From NCBI GenBank assembly GCA_028554645.1, contig JAQOOI010000017.1, positions 620,001 to 684,000 of the forward strand: a stretch of 64,000 nucleotides of DNA, written 5' to 3'. This document shows positions 60,242 through 64,000 of this stretch, piece by piece. This DNA comes from Omphalotus guepiniiformis. Lineage: Eukaryota; Basidiomycota; Agaricomycetes; Agaricales; Omphalotaceae. The position numbers and the translations under genes were made by a program. The notes beneath the pieces are model-generated. The model was not told the DNA's origin, ran no database searches, and worked only from the letters and a program-made list of their open reading frames with translations. Position 1 is the stretch's first letter; every line of letters starts with the position of its first letter.

Positions 60242-60445
60242 ATTTCGTGTAGACGTATGTTTCAGAGAACATCGAACATAGAGTAATAGAATTCGAAAAC
60301 TTTGTACTTCGCTGAGCGTTCTTGAAATGAGGCGGGTGGTAAGCGCTTTGGCCATCTTCGGATGCTCCTGCATAGCATAAGCAAATAACCTTCCTCCTCC
60401 TTTCCAAAGCTGATACTTTCTCTTATCATAACATTCACGATTTAA

Positions 60446-62043
60446 ATGGATTCTGGATTACCGCTGGTCGTAGACAATGGCACTGGTGTAAGTCGCCCTA
60501 AAGTGATCCAACGAGACCACATAAATTGACTTGTCGAAACCCACGCATTTGCAAAACAGTTCGTCAAAGTAGGATACGCGGGTTCAAACTTTCCTGAACA
60601 TGGTATACCAAAACTCTCTTAAATTTCAATCATTGAAAGGATTATCTCAATGTAATCAATCCATATAGTCTTTCCATCAATCGTGGGTCGCCCAATTCTA
60701 CGAGCAGAAGAACGTGTGGGGTCCGCAGTGATCAAAGATATCATGGTCGGTGACGAGGCAGCAGAGAACAGAAATTATCTACAAGTTACTCAACCTATGG
60801 AACATGGTATCGTGAGGAACTGGGAAGATATGAAGCATCTCTGGAACTACACTTTTGATGAAAAGTTGAAGATCGATCCGAGGGGAAAGAAAGTGCTGTT
60901 GACGGAACCGCCGATGAATCCTAAAGTTAACAGGCAGAGGATGTGTCAGGTTATGTTTGAAGAGTATGGGTTTGAGGGTGTATATGTTGCTATCCAGGCC
61001 GTTTTGACTTTGTATGCTCAAGGTGCGGACAGTGTTTGATTGAATGACCAGGGGGTACTGATGGCACTCGGTCTGGATATTTAGGTCTAACAACTGGCGT
61101 CGTCGTCGATTCCGGTGATGGTGTAACGCATATTGTTCCCGTCTACGACGGATTCGCACTTCCTCATCTGACACGCCGTTTGGATATCGCTGGTCGAGAT
61201 GTAACAAGATATTTGATCAAACTCCTCTTAATGCGTGGTTACGCTTTCAATCGAACGGCCGATTTTGAGACAGTGAGGGAAATCAAGGAGAAGCTATGTT
61301 ATGTCAGGTGTGTAGTCATTTACACGTCAAAGGAATCGCTGAAGAAACTTGTAAACAGTTACGACCTCGATCTCGACACGCGTCTGTCGGAAGAAACTAC
61401 TGTCCTCGTCGAGAGTTACCAAGTGTGTACCGAATGCACCACGAACTATACTATCATCTAACTTTCCTACCCAACTACCAGACGGTCGTACAATCAAAGT
61501 CGGTTCCGAGCGATTCGAGGCACCAGAATGCATGTTCCAACCTCACCTCGTCGACGTAGAGCAGCCAGGTGTAGCAGGTTCGTTCCCCAACACAATTCAC
61601 AAGGCTCCATTCCTCATCGTACTCCTCCAATAGAAATGCTATTCCAAACCATCCAAGCTTCCGCCGTTGATATCCGTGCCGAGCTATACAAGCATATCGT
61701 TCTCTCAGGTGGTTCTAGCATGTACCCCGGTTTACCTAGTCGTCTAGAGAAGGAGATGAAACAACTGTATCTGACTCGAGTGCTCAATGGTAATCCAGAA
61801 AGATTGAACGTGCGTATCGTATCATACGTCCTTTCTCTGACTTGGCACTAACGATTTGTGCTTTTTTCATAGAAATTCAAGATCAGGATTGAAGACCCAC
61901 CTCGACGAAAACATATGGTTTTCCTTGGTGGTGCTGTCTTGGCGGACATTATGAAAAACCGCGAAGAGTTTTGGATATCGAGGGATGAGTGGTTTGAGCA
62001 AGGTGTTCGCTCGTTGGATAAACTTGGTAGAGGGGAGAACTAA
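60446..62043 (+). CDS. ARP2: Actin-related protein 2 (Arp2/3 complex subunit)
   Basis: Arp2 nucleates branched actin filaments with Arp3. Starts [14 protein letters not shown] joined to [18 protein letters not shown]. Also present are [106 protein letters not shown] and [10 protein letters not shown], ending LGRGEN. Length about 390, as expected. Seven introns. At the junction before DGRTIKVGS no AG precedes the expected LPD codons; the workable splice (donor GTACCG near 61432, acceptor CTACCAG) gives QVYGRTIK, one residue shorter than the usual form. Confidence 0.93.
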
Positions 62044-62204
62044 ACATCTCGAGTCGTGTTGTACGTAGATGAAAAACCTCTGAATACGAAGAAATCATCC
62101 TATATAATTCAACCCTCATAAATCACCTCATACATAAAAGTAAAACACGAAAACAAAAAAAGAACGCAAAACAAAAAGACGACTCTGGAATTAATATATA
62201 GAAT

Positions 62205-64000
62205 CTACTCCAGCAACTTCCACCTCTTCACAGGTACCATCCTACCACTCTCCCCATTCCCAATCCCAATCCCAACCCTAACACCCCCATCTAAAAACTC
62301 AAAACAACTAGAATCACAAAGCCACACGTTCTGATCTAACGTATGATACAGGTTTTTCGTGTCGTTGAATTTGCCTTTGAGTGAGATTGAGATTTCTGGA
62401 CTTGGACTTGGAGCTACGGCTGGTCGATCACTTTCCGCAGCGACTGTGACTGCGAGAGCAGAATTCCCTTCCGACGGTGGATTCTCCTTCTCTTTCTCTT
62501 TCTCATCCCCCCCTTCCCCTTCCCCTTCCCCGGCCTCCGCCTCGGTAGAAGCACCAGCACCAGCACCCTTCATCACAACATCCCCATCCCCATCCCCATC
62601 CTGACCTCCCCCTCGAACATCAAAAGCAAAAGCCCGTATCACATCCTCACCAAACCGAAACTCAATCCACTCTCTCACTCTTGACCTCTCAGTGATGAAA
62701 AATCCATACAACTGACGTTGAGTTTCGGACTCGGACGAGGAATGAGATTCGGATGAGGATGAGGACTGGGATGGAGGTGTGTGAGGTTCTGGACGGAGGA
62801 TACAACACTCCGAGGAGGAAGAAGAGGAGGAGGAGGAGGAGGAGGAGGAGTCCCATTCGAGTAAAAAGATAGGATGAGAGACCTTCTTCTCGATATCAGC
62901 CCCGGTGGCGGTATTCACATCCGTCTTGCGTCGTTTAACAGGTCTTTGTTCCTCTTCACCCTCACCGCCTTCAGAAACCGCAAGAACAGCCGCTCGTAAC
63001 GACTCCGGCTCATACTTGTACCTATCAACCACCATTTAGCCCTCAAACCTCAAATCTAAAACAAATCAACATACCAAGGTTCCGTATCCTTCCCAAAAAC
63101 AACAGTTCTCCCCATAAACAACAACCTCTCATTCCCTTCCACTGCACCTCCACCACCTCCCACTAGACCCCTTCCCCACTCATCCATCCCAACCCCCTCA
63201 TCGACCTCCGCCTCCGCCTCCTCACGTATAACATCCAATGGAACAGCATTCGGCTGTTGTCGTCTCGACCTTGAGGTCCAACGTGGTGTATGAACAGGAT
63301 AACTAGTTTCCCAAAAACCTCCACCTCCACCACCACCTCCACCCGGCCCCCTTCGCCTCTTACGTCCAATAACACTCGTCGTAATAAACGTCCTTGACCC
63401 ATTGATATCGAAATTGGAATCAAAAATCTCCGCACGTCGTTCAGCGTATTCGAGTAACCTCTGCGAACGACTTCGAAGACTTGGACCTCGGAGGGATTTA
63501 GCCTTCACGTCCAAGACGGACGAGAGAGAAATTCGATTTAGTATGACGTTTACTGCATGTGGATGGTTGGGGGAACAACTCACGGGTATAAACTCAACAT
63601 CAACAACTTCAATCGCACTTCCATCATGTCCAATTCCCCAACCAGCACTAAGTAATCCTCTTCCGTCATCTTCTATAGCACTAGGTGTATCTCGATCATC
63701 GTTCTCTACGTCCGTCTCTGCATCCCCATCCGCCGCTTCACTTTCGTTCTTCGTCGTCGAAGTGGTTGGGACGGAATGCTTTTCCTCATTCTCAATAACC
63801 TCTCCTTCCTCTCTCATCGCTAAATCTTCCTCTTTCTTCTTTTCTTCCTCTTTTTGTTTCTGTTTCTGTTTCTGCTTCTGCTTTTGTTGGTGTTTCTGCT
63901 TCTGTTGTTGTTTCTGCGTTTGTTTCGATTTATCACCACCAAGATACTTTTCCCCCATTCCACCCATAAACCTCGCAACGACTTCCTCTTTGCCTCTTCT
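62205..64000 (-). CDS. Low-complexity, probably nuclear protein, 5' end beyond window
   Basis: The frame is open to the right edge (EEVVARFMGGMGEKYLGG), so the true start may lie outside. The right part has a Gln/Lys repeat (KQKQKQKQ), acidic stretches, then LRSRSQRLLEYAERRAEIFDSNF, a basic RKRRRG and a nine-Gly run. One intron lies near 63495-63590; a second joins TEPWY to KYEPESLRAAVLAVSEGG. It continues with VKRRKTD (a nuclear-localisation-like patch), a 13-Ser run, HPIFLLEW, LYGFFITERSRVREWIEFRFGEDVIRAF and ends KRWKLLE. The aromatic blocks between the low-complexity runs suggest a folded domain, but I do not recognise it. Confidence 0.65.

Overview
The window is nuclear DNA of a filamentous fungus, most likely a mushroom-forming basidiomycete (Agaricomycetes). 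The genes are split by many introns of about 50-60 nt with GT(A/G)xGT donors and short pyrimidine-AG acceptors. Exons are often very small. The gene set fits: class 3 lipase, GH71 mutanase, membrane multicopper oxidase, Zn2Cys6 regulator and stand-alone class I terpene cyclases. All gene models were spliced by eye, so exon junctions are inferred from splice signals, reading frame and family motifs.

Layout. 1-19.8 kb is a dense, mostly housekeeping block: a class 3 lipase (cut by the left edge), a coiled-coil protein, an FMP52/TIP30-like oxidoreductase, the RNA polymerase III zinc-ribbon subunit Rpc11, tubulin-folding cofactor B, CDC48/p97 and a DGAT2 acyltransferase. Convergent with DGAT2 is a 5.8-kb Pls/PosA-type single-module NRPS-like gene that ends in an in-frame RING finger. 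19.8-33.3 kb is gene-poor and holds a hotdog thioesterase, a secreted Ser/Thr-rich protein with a His-Asp repeat, a Zn2Cys6 transcription factor and a degenerate tandem repeat.

33.3-47.6 kb is a cell-surface and secretion block. It has two tandem single-pass membrane proteins that share a C-terminal DAYGG motif, a GH71 alpha-1,3-glucanase, and a ferroxidase-like multicopper oxidase with a Trp-rich stalk. The oxidase is head-to-head with a long amidohydrolase. 47.6-57.3 kb is a fast-evolving duplicated region. A family of about 137-residue proteins of unknown function (family A, minus strand) alternates with small plus-strand ORFs (family B), and pseudogenes, an inverted dead copy, a tandem duplication of about 1.8 kb and a 149-bp tandem repeat lie around them. 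57.7-64 kb holds two tandem terpene cyclases, actin-related protein ARP2 and the 3' part of a low-complexity nuclear-type protein.

The most unusual items are the adenylation-carrier-membrane-RING fusion, the alternating A/B array, the Trp-rich stalk on the multicopper oxidase, micro-exons down to 4 nt, and a candidate GT-TG intron.
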